Below, in pieces: positions 1-7,456 of a stretch of 47,528 nucleotides of DNA. This DNA comes from CALARM01 sp964431735 (GTDB lineage Bacteria > Vulcanimicrobiota > SpSt-956 > JAKJGF01): contig CAYSLJ010000036.1 in assembly GCA_964431735.1 (NCBI GenBank), positions 1 through 47,528 on the forward strand. Reading direction: 5' to 3'. The notes beneath the pieces were generated by a model that did no database searches, was not told the origin of the DNA, and saw only the letters and a program-made list of their open reading frames with translations. The number at the start of each line of letters is the position of its first letter. Within the stretch, counting starts at the first letter, position 1. The position numbers were made by a program, and so were the translations under genes.

Positions 1-108
1 GTTCCAGCAGTGGTTGAAACTAAAACTGCAGCAGATGTTCCAGCAGTGGTTGAAACAAAACCTGTAGAAGAAGTTCCAGCAGTGGTTGAAACTAAAACTA
101 TAGCAGAA
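1..108 (+). repeat. 36-bp in-frame tandem repeat, three copies
   Basis: Three consecutive 36-bp units start at positions 1, 37 and 73, each beginning GTTCCAGCAGTGGTTGAAAC. They encode VPAVVETK plus four variable residues. The array probably continues to the left of the window. Confidence 0.85.
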
Positions 109-297
109 AAAACAGAAAAAATTATTACAGAATCATTACCTGTATTAAAGCCTGAAGAAATTTATGAAAAAGCTATAGATCTGCTCATGGTTAAAAATAC
201 GGATAGCCAGAACTGGCAAAGAATTGCTTCTGCTACATTGTTTTTCTTACTTATATATACACTGTTAAATATATTTCTGATGAATATACCTTATTAA
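1..297 (+). CDS. 3' end of a repeat-rich, tail-anchored protein (5' end outside window)
   Basis: The reading frame is open from the first base, so the gene starts upstream of the window. A GTG at position 10 is inside the repeat and is not a credible start. The visible part opens with three 12-residue repeats whose core is VPAVVETK. A Lys/Glu-rich stretch follows, and the protein ends in one hydrophobic segment of about 20 residues (around ATLFFLLIYTLLNIFLM) just before the stop. This looks like a cytoplasmic protein anchored by its C-terminal tail. No family was recognised and the function is unknown. The basic/acidic region plus tail anchor resembles the layout of the kinase-like gene at 2615-4402, but no homology can be shown. 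Confidence 0.7.
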   Translation, partial: VPAVVETKTAADVPAVVETKPVEEVPAVVETKTIAEKTEKIITESLPVLKPEEIYEKAIDLLMVKNTDSQNWQRIASATLFFLLIYTLLNIFLMNIPY

Positions 298-315
298 AAA
301 GGTCTGGACAAAAAT

Positions 316-364
316 AAAACTACGGCGGTTACCGGCCCATACTCCCCTGCACCGCCGCAGTTTT
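316..364. terminator. Bidirectional intrinsic terminator between convergent genes
   Basis: A 13-bp stem (left arm 316-328, right arm 352-364, one A-C mismatch) has a GC-rich inner half. It is flanked by an A-run on the left and a T-run on the right. It lies between the plus-strand gene ending at 297 and the minus-strand gene ending at 379, so it can serve both. Confidence 0.75.
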
Positions 365-378
365 ATTTTTATATATAA

Positions 379-2556
379 TTATAACGTAAATTTCACTTTT
401 GTCCCTTTAATACTGTTCTTTATATCTATTAAACCGTTCGCATAAATCTTAAATGTAGCAGATGGAGTATTACTTCCATAAGGATATAGTTCACCGGAAC
501 CTATCTGTTCATCATTTATCTTACCCTGTTTTTCACGTTGGAGATTTATCAAAACTCTTGTTCCTTTATATTGACTGTCTCTGGTAACATCAGATATATC
601 AAATTTACCTGTCATATCACGATTTATATAACCATCTTTTATCTCCCAGTTAATTGTTTTACCAGTAGCGTTATGATTACCTGACTCATAAAGATATATT
701 TCCATAGACCCTGTAAAACTGTATAATAAATTATCACTATCATGTATAGCTGTCTCCGGGGAATGTCTTATTACAGAAACAGTCCCCATTTTTTTTACTC
801 TGTCAGGAAACCATAAATCTGCAGTCTGTTCTACACTTGAATCATCATTTATGTTCCAGTCGAAATCAGATGTATAGAGGAGTTTATCTTTCTGTCCCGA
901 AGAATAATATTTTGACGTTCCTTTGTAATTATTATCCGTTATGTTCCATTCATCGTGCCTTATACAGATAGTATCTGCACTATATTTTTCATCTGTTATC
1001 GAAAAAGGATTAAAAGACAGTTCTCCTTTATATTTTGTATTATCATATGTTATTCTTGCTTTCCTGTGATTCTGATAATTTATAAGACTTATATCCCATA
1101 TATTCTCATTATTTTTGGTTAATTCATAGGTTCCGCGGGAAAATTCACCTGTCATTATTTCTCCTTCTTTTTCTTCACCGGGAGTATTAACAATATGACT
1201 TATATCCATATAAAGTCCCGGGGCAGGCTTATCTGTTACATTTGTAACAAAATTCCAGGCATTCTGTATATAATATTCAACAGGAAGAAGAGGTTTAAAG
1301 GATTTATCATAAGTATAAACAGTTGGAGTCCTGTTTACTATCTGAGTCATCTCTTCCTGATTTTCAGATGGGTTTATATTATCAGGATTGCCTTTATAAA
1401 ATTTTTTATCAGAAGGATTAATAAAGGAAACATTATATGTCAGACCCGGTATTAAATGTATCTTATATTTACCATCATTACCTGATAAACATACCTTTTT
1501 CAAAGGTATATAATCAACACCCGGTGAAAAGGTATCACAGATAAGGAGACTACCTGCCACAGGGGCTGTGCCATCTGTATCGTAGATAGTCCCTGTAACC
1601 TCTGTCATTTTTGTTCCCTCAAGAACAGTTGCTATGGCCACATCTCTGTGTAATGCTTTATCCTGATCATCCGGGTCATGTTCATCCGGCATCCAGGCTG
1701 TTATTTCAACCCTGTCATCTGTTGTAGAAGGATTAAATATAGCTGTAGACGGATCCCCTGAGACAGGTTTCATATTCTTTGACCATTTTATACTTGCAGG
1801 TTTTACTTTCTTACCGTTTGCATCAATTCCAACAGCCCGATAAAAAACAATTTCTCCTGTTAATACAGTTTTCACATCAGGGAAAATCTTTATATGAACA
1901 ATCTTTTCCGAAGACAGATTTGTTGCCAGCGATGGAATTGACGGAAGAGCGGTATTGGAGGGTTTTACGGCATTTGGATCTGTGTTCGGGTCAACAGGCT
2001 GATTTGCATCACTTACAGGACTAGTGGCAGGAGAAGGAACAGGTAAAGAATTATCCGGTAAAGATGGTATCGATGAAGTGGAACCAGTATCCAGCACAGG
2101 TAGTTGAATAAATACACCCTCTCCAGACGTAATATCTATAACATTAATATCAACTGTATCCTTCATTCCAGTGTTAATATTGTCTAAATTAAAGGCACCA
2201 TTGCCTTCTACAGGCAGATCTACTGCAAGCCCGCCGGGATCTATCATAAAGATTTTTACAGATGAATCCGGTGTATAACCTTCCGGTGGCGGAACAGCAA
2301 CACCAAGGACTGCCAGAGTAGAATGCTCGGAAGATTTATAAACTACATACTTATTATCTCCTCCGAGTACAGAAGTTGTACCGGAAGGACCCGGCGTAAG
2401 TTCGCCCGGTTGTTCCGGCGTAGTAGCAGCAACAGGCGGTGCAGGAGCAGTGTTGCCTACAGTAGATACACCGCTGCCTCCTCCAAGTCCTCCACATCCT
2501 GCCAGGAAAATAATAGCAGTCAATAACCATCCTGCAAAGATTAAATATTTAAACAT
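379..2556 (-). CDS. Surface lipoprotein with Ig-like and carboxypeptidase-regulatory-like regions
   Basis: The protein has 725 residues. The N-terminus is a lipoprotein signal ending in lipobox LAGC, with the lipidated Cys near residue 21, followed by a Gly-rich linker and a Pro/Thr/Ser-rich region to about residue 210. Around 215-300 a segment (HIKIFPDVKTVLTGE) looks like a bacterial Ig-like domain. Around 320-400 a segment beginning TEVTGTIYDTDGTAP looks like a carboxypeptidase-regulatory-like beta domain. The rest is a beta-rich region that I do not recognise. The ATG at 2556 is preferred over a TTG one codon upstream because a GGGGGAG ribosome-binding site lies about 8 bases before it. 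The predicted location is the outer membrane or cell surface. The kinase-like gene lies 55 bases upstream on the same strand, so co-transcription is possible. The substrate or partner is unknown. Confidence 0.8.
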   Translation of the reverse strand: MFKYLIFAGWLLTAIIFLAGCGGLGGGSGVSTVGNTAPAPPVAATTPEQPGELTPGPSGTTSVLGGDNKYVVYKSSEHSTLAVLGVAVPPPEGYTPDSSVKIFMIDPGGLAVDLPVEGNGAFNLDNINTGMKDTVDINVIDITSGEGVFIQLPVLDTGSTSSIPSLPDNSLPVPSPATSPVSDANQPVDPNTDPNAVKPSNTALPSIPSLATNLSSEKIVHIKIFPDVKTVLTGEIVFYRAVGIDANGKKVKPASIKWSKNMKPVSGDPSTAIFNPSTTDDRVEITAWMPDEHDPDDQDKALHRDVAIATVLEGTKMTEVTGTIYDTDGTAPVAGSLLICDTFSPGVDYIPLKKVCLSGNDGKYKIHLIPGLTYNVSFINPSDKKFYKGNPDNINPSENQEEMTQIVNRTPTVYTYDKSFKPLLPVEYYIQNAWNFVTNVTDKPAPGLYMDISHIVNTPGEEKEGEIMTGEFSRGTYELTKNNENIWDISLINYQNHRKARITYDNTKYKGELSFNPFSITDEKYSADTICIRHDEWNITDNNYKGTSKYYSSGQKDKLLYTSDFDWNINDDSSVEQTADLWFPDRVKKMGTVSVIRHSPETAIHDSDNLLYSFTGSMEIYLYESGNHNATGKTINWEIKDGYINRDMTGKFDISDVTRDSQYKGTRVLINLQREKQGKINDEQIGSGELYPYGSNTPSATFKIYANGLIDIKNSIKGTKVKFTL

Positions 2557-2614
2557 CAAACCATCTCCCCCGCAAACACAATTGTTTTAAAGTTTTAATT
2601 TTATAACTATAATA

Positions 2615-4402
2615 TTAGAAAGGTTTAAAAATTATAACTAATATTATTATTATAATAACTATTATAACAGGTATTATAATCCATGCAAGATTACTTTTGG
2701 AAGGCTTTTTCGGTTCATCTTCTGCGACATCACCAATTATATCATCCAGAGGTTCTACTATCCTGGCTTTACTGTCTTCTATTTTCTTTCGTTTTTCTTC
2801 TATTTTTTTACTTTCCTCAGTAGAAGTATCAAGTTCGAAGAAATCAAAGCCTTTAATAGTTTCTCTTACTTCCTGAATAAGCGGACGATCTTCGGGATGT
2901 ACATTTACACATTTGAAAATAAAATTTTCCACCTTATCTGAGATAAAAGGCTTTGTATCTTTTATAGACTTAAATTCATAAGGATATTCCTCAGGATTAA
3001 TACCGGAAAGAAGATAATAAAGAGTAACACCAAAAGCAAAAATATCTGCTTTTGTATTGGTAAAATCTACACCCTTCTGTTCAGGTGCAGAATATCCCAG
3101 AGTACCTCTGTATTCAGACGTACTGTCCGAATTAATAATAATTCTTCCCATACCATAATTTATAAACTTCAGACTATCGTTATCGGCAACTATAATATTG
3201 GAAGGTTTTAGATTTATAAAAGCTATAGGGAAAGGCTTTTTATTATGTGAATAATACATGGCATCACATATATTCGATATAGTTTTAAATATATGTTTTG
3301 CACTCAGCGATTTTCCTTCTTTTTTATATTCTAATAAAATTTCTTCCAGTGGTTTTCCTTCTACAAGTTCCATAACAACAAAAAATCTCGCACCTTTTTT
3401 TTCATCTATATCAAAAAAGTAATCATAGATTTTTGTTAAAAAAGGATGACTCATATCCTGCAGGAAAGAGGCAATTCTCTTAAGCATATTCATAGCTTCC
3501 TGAAGACCGCTCACATTATTACAATCAGAAAGAGAATACTGTATTTCCTTGATTGCCCTGGAAGCAAGATCCTTATTTTTTTCCTTTAAATCTGTTACCC
3601 TGTAAACACAACCATAACAGTCGGAATGTATCAATTCCATTATCTTATATCGTTCATTTAACTTCGTATCTTTAGGCAAAGGAGAAAATATAGGAGAAGA
3701 TTCAGGTTTCTTTTTATAAGATGCAATCTTCTTTTCTTTCCAGTCAGGAGGAATAATCACCGATGGAGCAACAGGTTTCTGTATTTCTCTCTCTTTTTGC
3801 TCCTCGTCAGAAACCTTTTTAGTAACCACAGCCTTCCTTTTAGGAAGTGCAGAAATCACCGGTTCCGGAGTAGCTACTCTGGCAGGTTTTTCTTCTTCCT
3901 TTTTCTCTTCACCTTCAAGCTTTTTTCCCAGAACCTGTTCAATAGTCTCACGGGCCAGTCTTCTGGTAACAGCCTTCTTTTTAATAACCCTTTTTATTGC
4001 AGGCTTCTTCTTTACAACCCTGCGCCTTATTACTCTGGAACTATCTCCTTCATCTGCTCCTTCCGATTTCATATCATCGGAACCCATTTCTTCTTCTGCA
4101 GGAGCAGCCTTATATTCTACTATTTTTTCCTGTTCTTTCGAAGTCGGGACAATCTTCTTTCCCAGAACCTCTTCAACACTTTCTCTGGCATGCTTTCGAA
4201 CGACACCTTTCCTCTTTATAATTCTTCTTACAGGAGTTCCTTCAACCTTCTGTATATCTGAAGTATCGTCCCTTGTTTCCGTATCAGAAGAAAGTATTAT
4301 TTCTCCTGACTCACCGCCCGGTCTTCTTTTTATAATTTTTTTTCTGATTATTTTCTTCTTAACAGGCCTCTTTTCAGACAGGTCATTTTCTAGTTCGCTC
4401 AT
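2615..4402 (-). CDS. Tail-anchored kinase-like protein (predicted pseudokinase)
   Basis: The protein has 595 residues. Residues 1-230 are very basic and acidic by turns and contain two copies of a motif near 73-84 and 151-162 (RESVEEVLGKKI, RETIEQVLGKKL). Residues 250-515 form a Ser/Thr-kinase-like fold: a degenerate glycine loop (LIHSDCYGCVY), a beta-3 Lys (RAIK, K285) and an APE motif at 439-441. The catalytic-loop Asp is Asn (FINLKPSN, N397) and DFG is NYG (N415). A Lys/Glu stretch leads to a very hydrophobic C-terminal helix (about 572-592), so the kinase fold faces the cytoplasm. Loss of both catalytic Asp residues suggests a scaffold or nucleotide sensor rather than an active kinase; this is inference. 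It is related to the other kinase-like genes of the window but lacks their propeller. Confidence 0.8.
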   Translation of the reverse strand: MSELENDLSEKRPVKKKIIRKKIIKRRPGGESGEIILSSDTETRDDTSDIQKVEGTPVRRIIKRKGVVRKHARESVEEVLGKKIVPTSKEQEKIVEYKAAPAEEEMGSDDMKSEGADEGDSSRVIRRRVVKKKPAIKRVIKKKAVTRRLARETIEQVLGKKLEGEEKKEEEKPARVATPEPVISALPKRKAVVTKKVSDEEQKEREIQKPVAPSVIIPPDWKEKKIASYKKKPESSPIFSPLPKDTKLNERYKIMELIHSDCYGCVYRVTDLKEKNKDLASRAIKEIQYSLSDCNNVSGLQEAMNMLKRIASFLQDMSHPFLTKIYDYFFDIDEKKGARFFVVMELVEGKPLEEILLEYKKEGKSLSAKHIFKTISNICDAMYYSHNKKPFPIAFINLKPSNIIVADNDSLKFINYGMGRIIINSDSTSEYRGTLGYSAPEQKGVDFTNTKADIFAFGVTLYYLLSGINPEEYPYEFKSIKDTKPFISDKVENFIFKCVNVHPEDRPLIQEVRETIKGFDFFELDTSTEESKKIEEKRKKIEDSKARIVEPLDDIIGDVAEDEPKKPSKSNLAWIIIPVIIVIIIIILVIIFKPF

Positions 4403-4484
4403 CTTTACTCCCCTATCTAATTAATTTATAGCAACCTTCACAAAGACCTTCCAGGTTATATTTAAAATAAATAAAATTATATCT

Positions 4485-4499
4485 GTAACAATATGTTAC
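4485..4499. promoter_or_regulatory. Inverted repeat GTAACA-N3-TGTTAC upstream of the kinase-like gene
   Basis: A 6-bp perfect inverted repeat with a 3-base spacer lies about 85 bases before the start at 4402, in an AT-rich leader. It has the size of a dimeric regulator's operator. No clear promoter boxes were paired with it, so the role is a guess. Confidence 0.3.
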
Positions 4500-4608
4500 T
4501 TTATATATAAAAAATACAAAACAAAATCAAATATAATACTTCTTTACAGTCAAATAGAAATCCTTCCAGATAAGAAAAACTATCGCTAAAATTAAAGATT
4601 TTTATTCA

Positions 4609-4643
4609 TAACGCGTAACGCGTAACGCGTAACGCGTTACACG
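4609..4643. repeat. Heptanucleotide tandem repeat (TAACGCG)
   Basis: Four exact TAACGCG units (4609-4636) are followed by a degenerate TTACACG unit. The array lies just after the stop of the RapZ/IMPase gene. An open frame across it on the minus strand is an artefact of the repeat. Confidence 0.85.
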
Positions 4644-4668
4644 AGGATTTTCAAAAATAGGTTTATTA

Positions 4669-6090
4669 TCACACCAGTACATCTTTAATACTGGAAAATA
4701 AATCTCCGTTACAGGCAGCGATAAATTTCTGCCTGTAATTAACATCTTCACTGACCTCCAGAGGTTTTCCGTCCAGACGATTACAGATGCCGCCGGCTTT
4801 AGATAAAATGAAAGCACCCGAGTATAAATCATAACCGGCAAAACCTTTATTAAACTCAACAAGGGCATCTGTATCTCCAGATGCAACTCTGCATATTTCA
4901 AGAGGTCCTCCGTTATTAAAAATTCTGAGAGATTTAAGGATTAAATTCTTCTGTTCTCCAAGAGAAACCAGTCTCTGAGGTTTTATAGCAAAATTGGCTA
5001 TAAAAGCATCGGAAAGAGATTTTACTCTCGAAGGAAAAATCCTTATAGGGCCGAAATCATTACCTTCAATATAAGCACCGCTCTGACTCTTGCTTGCATA
5101 ATAAATAATTCCGGTAAATATATCTCCCACTACAGAAGCAAGAAATTCACCGAGAGTTTTAGAATAAAAACATATAGAAGTAGCACATAGAGGTATCCTT
5201 CTTATAGCAAGATCAGTTCCGTCCAGAGGATCTACAAAAACCATTAAATCAGGATTTGATTTCCCGACCTCAATTTCACCTGATTCTTCGGTAAGCAAAA
5301 GATATGGTACGCCTACATTATTTTCAAGACCGATAATATATTCCTGTTCTGCTATAATATCAATCTTTCTTGTTTCATCTTCAGGGTCTTTTTCACGAAG
5401 ATTTTCAACTTTTTCACCGGAACGGGCCGTATCAAAAAGTAACAACGGCTTTACTTCGGAAATTACTTTTTTAACTATGTTCTTTGCAACGTCCAGCAAT
5501 ACCTGATCATAATGGACACTATCGGAGAGAAAATATCTGGTAAATTTATCGCTGAAATCAGTAGGAGATGTATAAATTTCAAAAATCTTTCTTCTCAATC
5601 CCCACACACTTGTAAGAGTAGTATCTATAATAAATCTGGCCTTTTCTTTTATCGGCATTAATATTCTTTTTTCAAGTGAAAGAGCCTCCTCCACCGATAT
5701 GTCCATACTTAAAATGGCAGATAGAGGATGAAGAGAACGTCCTTCCTTACTCAATCTCCTTATAAGTACTTCATCTGAACAGCTTAAAAACATTACAGGA
5801 GGATTGAAGAGTTCTTCAAGTGCTCTGTTAAAAGAAGAAAGAAACTTTTCGCTTTCAAGACAACTGGCTATATAAGTTCTGATATCAACATTAACAACAA
5901 TTTTTTTAATGTCTCTTGTGACAAGAGATTTAACATCATGAGTTATATCATCGGGAGAAGTAGGAGAAATTGTGATAAATCCCAGTTCTTCAAGAAATCT
6001 ATTGGCAAGAGTTTTGCCTGATGCAGAAAAACCTGATAATATATGTATATCTACTTTTTTAATCTCATCTTCCCAGTTTTTTTCTACCAT
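4669..6090 (-). CDS. RapZ-type P-loop ATPase domain fused to an inositol-monophosphatase-family domain
   Basis: The protein has 473 residues. Residues 10-175 match the N-terminal P-loop domain of RapZ/YvcJ: Walker A GFSASGKT (20-27), then VDIRTY (68-73), then the family signature SDEVLIRRLSKEGRSLHPL (105-123) and IIDTT. Residues 195-470 match the inositol monophosphatase superfamily (IMPase, fructose-bisphosphatase, CysQ). It has an EES metal-binding site (E268/E269), DPLDGT (287-292) and a late metal Asp in GYDLYSGAF (D421), so the metal ligands look complete. RapZ's C-terminal GlcN6P/RNA-binding domain is absent. In known proteins RapZ domains sense amino-sugar or nucleotide state and IMPases release phosphate from sugar or nucleotide phosphates. 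An ATP-gated phosphatase is inference. It follows the REC-CRP regulator by about 48 bases and is probably in one operon with it. Confidence 0.8.
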   Translation of the reverse strand: MVEKNWEDEIKKVDIHILSGFSASGKTLANRFLEELGFITISPTSPDDITHDVKSLVTRDIKKIVVNVDIRTYIASCLESEKFLSSFNRALEELFNPPVMFLSCSDEVLIRRLSKEGRSLHPLSAILSMDISVEEALSLEKRILMPIKEKARFIIDTTLTSVWGLRRKIFEIYTSPTDFSDKFTRYFLSDSVHYDQVLLDVAKNIVKKVISEVKPLLLFDTARSGEKVENLREKDPEDETRKIDIIAEQEYIIGLENNVGVPYLLLTEESGEIEVGKSNPDLMVFVDPLDGTDLAIRRIPLCATSICFYSKTLGEFLASVVGDIFTGIIYYASKSQSGAYIEGNDFGPIRIFPSRVKSLSDAFIANFAIKPQRLVSLGEQKNLILKSLRIFNNGGPLEICRVASGDTDALVEFNKGFAGYDLYSGAFILSKAGGICNRLDGKPLEVSEDVNYRQKFIAACNGDLFSSIKDVLV

Positions 6091-6138
6091 AAATTATTTA
6101 TATAAATTACCTTTCCATAATTTTTCTCTAAATCCTGG

Positions 6139-7149
6139 TCAAATAAGATTTTCCAATCCTTTTTTATCCAGAACCGTAATATATCTTCTGCTGAAGTCTA
6201 TAAATCTTTGTTTCTTGAAATTATTCAATGTAGAAGTAGTAGTTTCTCTTGAAACACCAATCATATTGCCTATATCTCTGTGGGTCAGCTTTACACTTAT
6301 CTTTATACCTTTTGATGTATGTTCGCCAAATTCCTCTGCAAGCTTGAGTATTAGTTTGGACAGTCTTCCTGTAACATCACGGAAAGCCATATCTTCTATT
6401 TTTGATTGAGCCTGTTGAAATCGTCTGGCCATAACCTGTATAAGTTTCAATGCTACTTTAGGCTTTTCCTGAATCATTTTTTCAAAAGGCTTTTTATCAA
6501 TTTTACAGGCATAACATGTATCCATGGCTTCCGCAAAAACTTCACGTCTGCTCTGTCCGAGCGTTTCCATTTCGCCAAAAATATCTCCCGGTTGTAAGAT
6601 ACCCAGCGTTATCTCTTTTCCTTCCGAAGAAATCTGATAAAGTTTTACCCGTCCGTTGGTTAAAAAATAAACTGCATCGGCAGTATCGTCCGGTATAAAT
6701 ATTACTTCTTTAGGTGAAAATTTACATTCAGTAGTTATATTTGCTATTTCACTGATTTCATCTGATGTCATATCATAGAAGACGTTGATTAATTTCAGAT
6801 TTGCAAGACTGACCATTTTAGCTATGTCAAGAGGTTTAAGAGCAACACTGAAGACACCTTCTTTAAGGGCCTGTCTGAGCACATCTTCATCATGATAACC
6901 GGTCATCATGATAACTGTAACGTCAGAATCAAGTAATCTTACTCTCCTGTAAGTTTCCATACCATCCAGTCCGGGCATCTTTAAATCTAATAATATAATA
7001 TTAAATTTATTTCTCTCTACTTCCTTGATAGCATCAATTCCACGACCTACAGTTACTACATGATATCCTCTTTTCTGAAGTGTCAGAGAGAGTAATTTCA
7101 AAATATCCGGGTCATCATCAACAATTAAAATACAAGACTTCGTTAGCAT
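6139..7149 (-). CDS. Response regulator with receiver, cyclic-nucleotide-binding and CRP/FNR HTH domains
   Basis: The protein has 336 residues. Residues 5-118 are a receiver domain with the acidic pocket (VDDD), the phospho-acceptor Asp in LLDLKMPG and the conserved Lys in ALKPLD. About 125-245 is a cNMP-binding-like beta-roll (GDIFGEM in the phosphate-binding-cassette position). About 255-335 is a Crp-type winged helix whose recognition segment reads LTHRDIGNMIGVSRETTT. It is therefore a two-component regulator whose output is a CRP/FNR module. No FNR-type Cys cluster is seen. A GGAGAG ribosome site precedes the ATG. The partner kinase is not adjacent; the hybrid kinase at 16324-17547 is the only candidate in the window. 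A promoter and palindromes lie upstream (7194-7333). Confidence 0.88.
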   Translation of the reverse strand: MLTKSCILIVDDDPDILKLLSLTLQKRGYHVVTVGRGIDAIKEVERNKFNIILLDLKMPGLDGMETYRRVRLLDSDVTVIMMTGYHDEDVLRQALKEGVFSVALKPLDIAKMVSLANLKLINVFYDMTSDEISEIANITTECKFSPKEVIFIPDDTADAVYFLTNGRVKLYQISSEGKEITLGILQPGDIFGEMETLGQSRREVFAEAMDTCYACKIDKKPFEKMIQEKPKVALKLIQVMARRFQQAQSKIEDMAFRDVTGRLSKLILKLAEEFGEHTSKGIKISVKLTHRDIGNMIGVSRETTTSTLNNFKKQRFIDFSRRYITVLDKKGLENLI

Positions 7150-7276
7150 TCTAGCCTTCTCTCCTAAATCTACTGAAAAATATTACTTTAAGATTTCGCG
7201 AAAACTAAAAAAACTCCTCCTTTTATAACAAATGTAAAGAAGATAAAAAAATACTCTTTCCTTTAGCAATTTTATA

Positions 7277-7304
7277 ATTATATCATAAAATAAAAAAAAG
7301 GCAA
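7277..7304 (-). promoter_or_regulatory. Sigma-70-type promoter for the REC-CRP regulator
   Basis: On the minus strand TTGCCT (7299-7304) and a perfect TATAAT (7277-7282) are 16 bases apart. The leader to the ATG at 7149 would be about 120 bases and would contain the TTTCGCGAAA palindrome. Confidence 0.5.
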
Positions 7305-7313
7305 TTAACTTTG

Positions 7314-7333
7314 TGAGTTTCCTTACAAACTCA
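7314..7333. promoter_or_regulatory. Inverted repeat TGAGTTT-N6-AAACTCA, candidate CRP-type operator
   Basis: A 7-bp perfect inverted repeat with a 6-base spacer lies just upstream of the -35 box of the REC-CRP gene. The length and 6-base spacing fit the geometry of a CRP/FNR dimer site. Autoregulation by the adjacent regulator is inference. Confidence 0.4.
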
Positions 7334-7394
7334 TAAGTTCAAAAAGGAATTGTTATTATAGTGGTGAATAATTCAAGTGGTGAGTCGTGAAAAA

Positions 7395-7420
7395 TTTATT
7401 ACATGCTTATGCTCAGGTCA
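7395..7420 (+). repeat. 26-base direct repeat, copy 1
   Basis: This sequence, starting TTTATTACATGCTTATGCTC, recurs with two mismatches at 9737-9762. Both copies follow a GAGTCGTGA-type heptamer stretch. A shorter relative may lie at 15937-15956. Confidence 0.7.
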
Positions 7421-7456
7421 GTAAAAACTAATAAAAAAAATCTGATGGAGAAATTT

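Larger units (their letters stand above)
7150..7456. other. Divergent intergenic region with promoter and palindromes
   Basis: This 307-base AT-rich gap separates two divergent genes. It holds a perfect 10-bp palindrome TTTCGCGAAA (7194-7203), a minus-strand promoter (7277-7304), an inverted repeat (7314-7333), weak 7-bp repeat traces (7361-7390) and one copy of a 26-base repeat (7395-7420). Confidence 0.6.

Noticed and set aside
4602..4901. Minus-strand open frame of 99 codons
   Set aside because: It is nested in another frame of the RapZ-IMPase gene and ends in heptamer-derived RVTRYALRVTRYE; no ribosome site.
7403..7456. N-terminal extension of the large helical protein
   Set aside because: The extension is encoded by the 26-base intergenic repeat and has no ribosome site; ATG 7457 has a good one.
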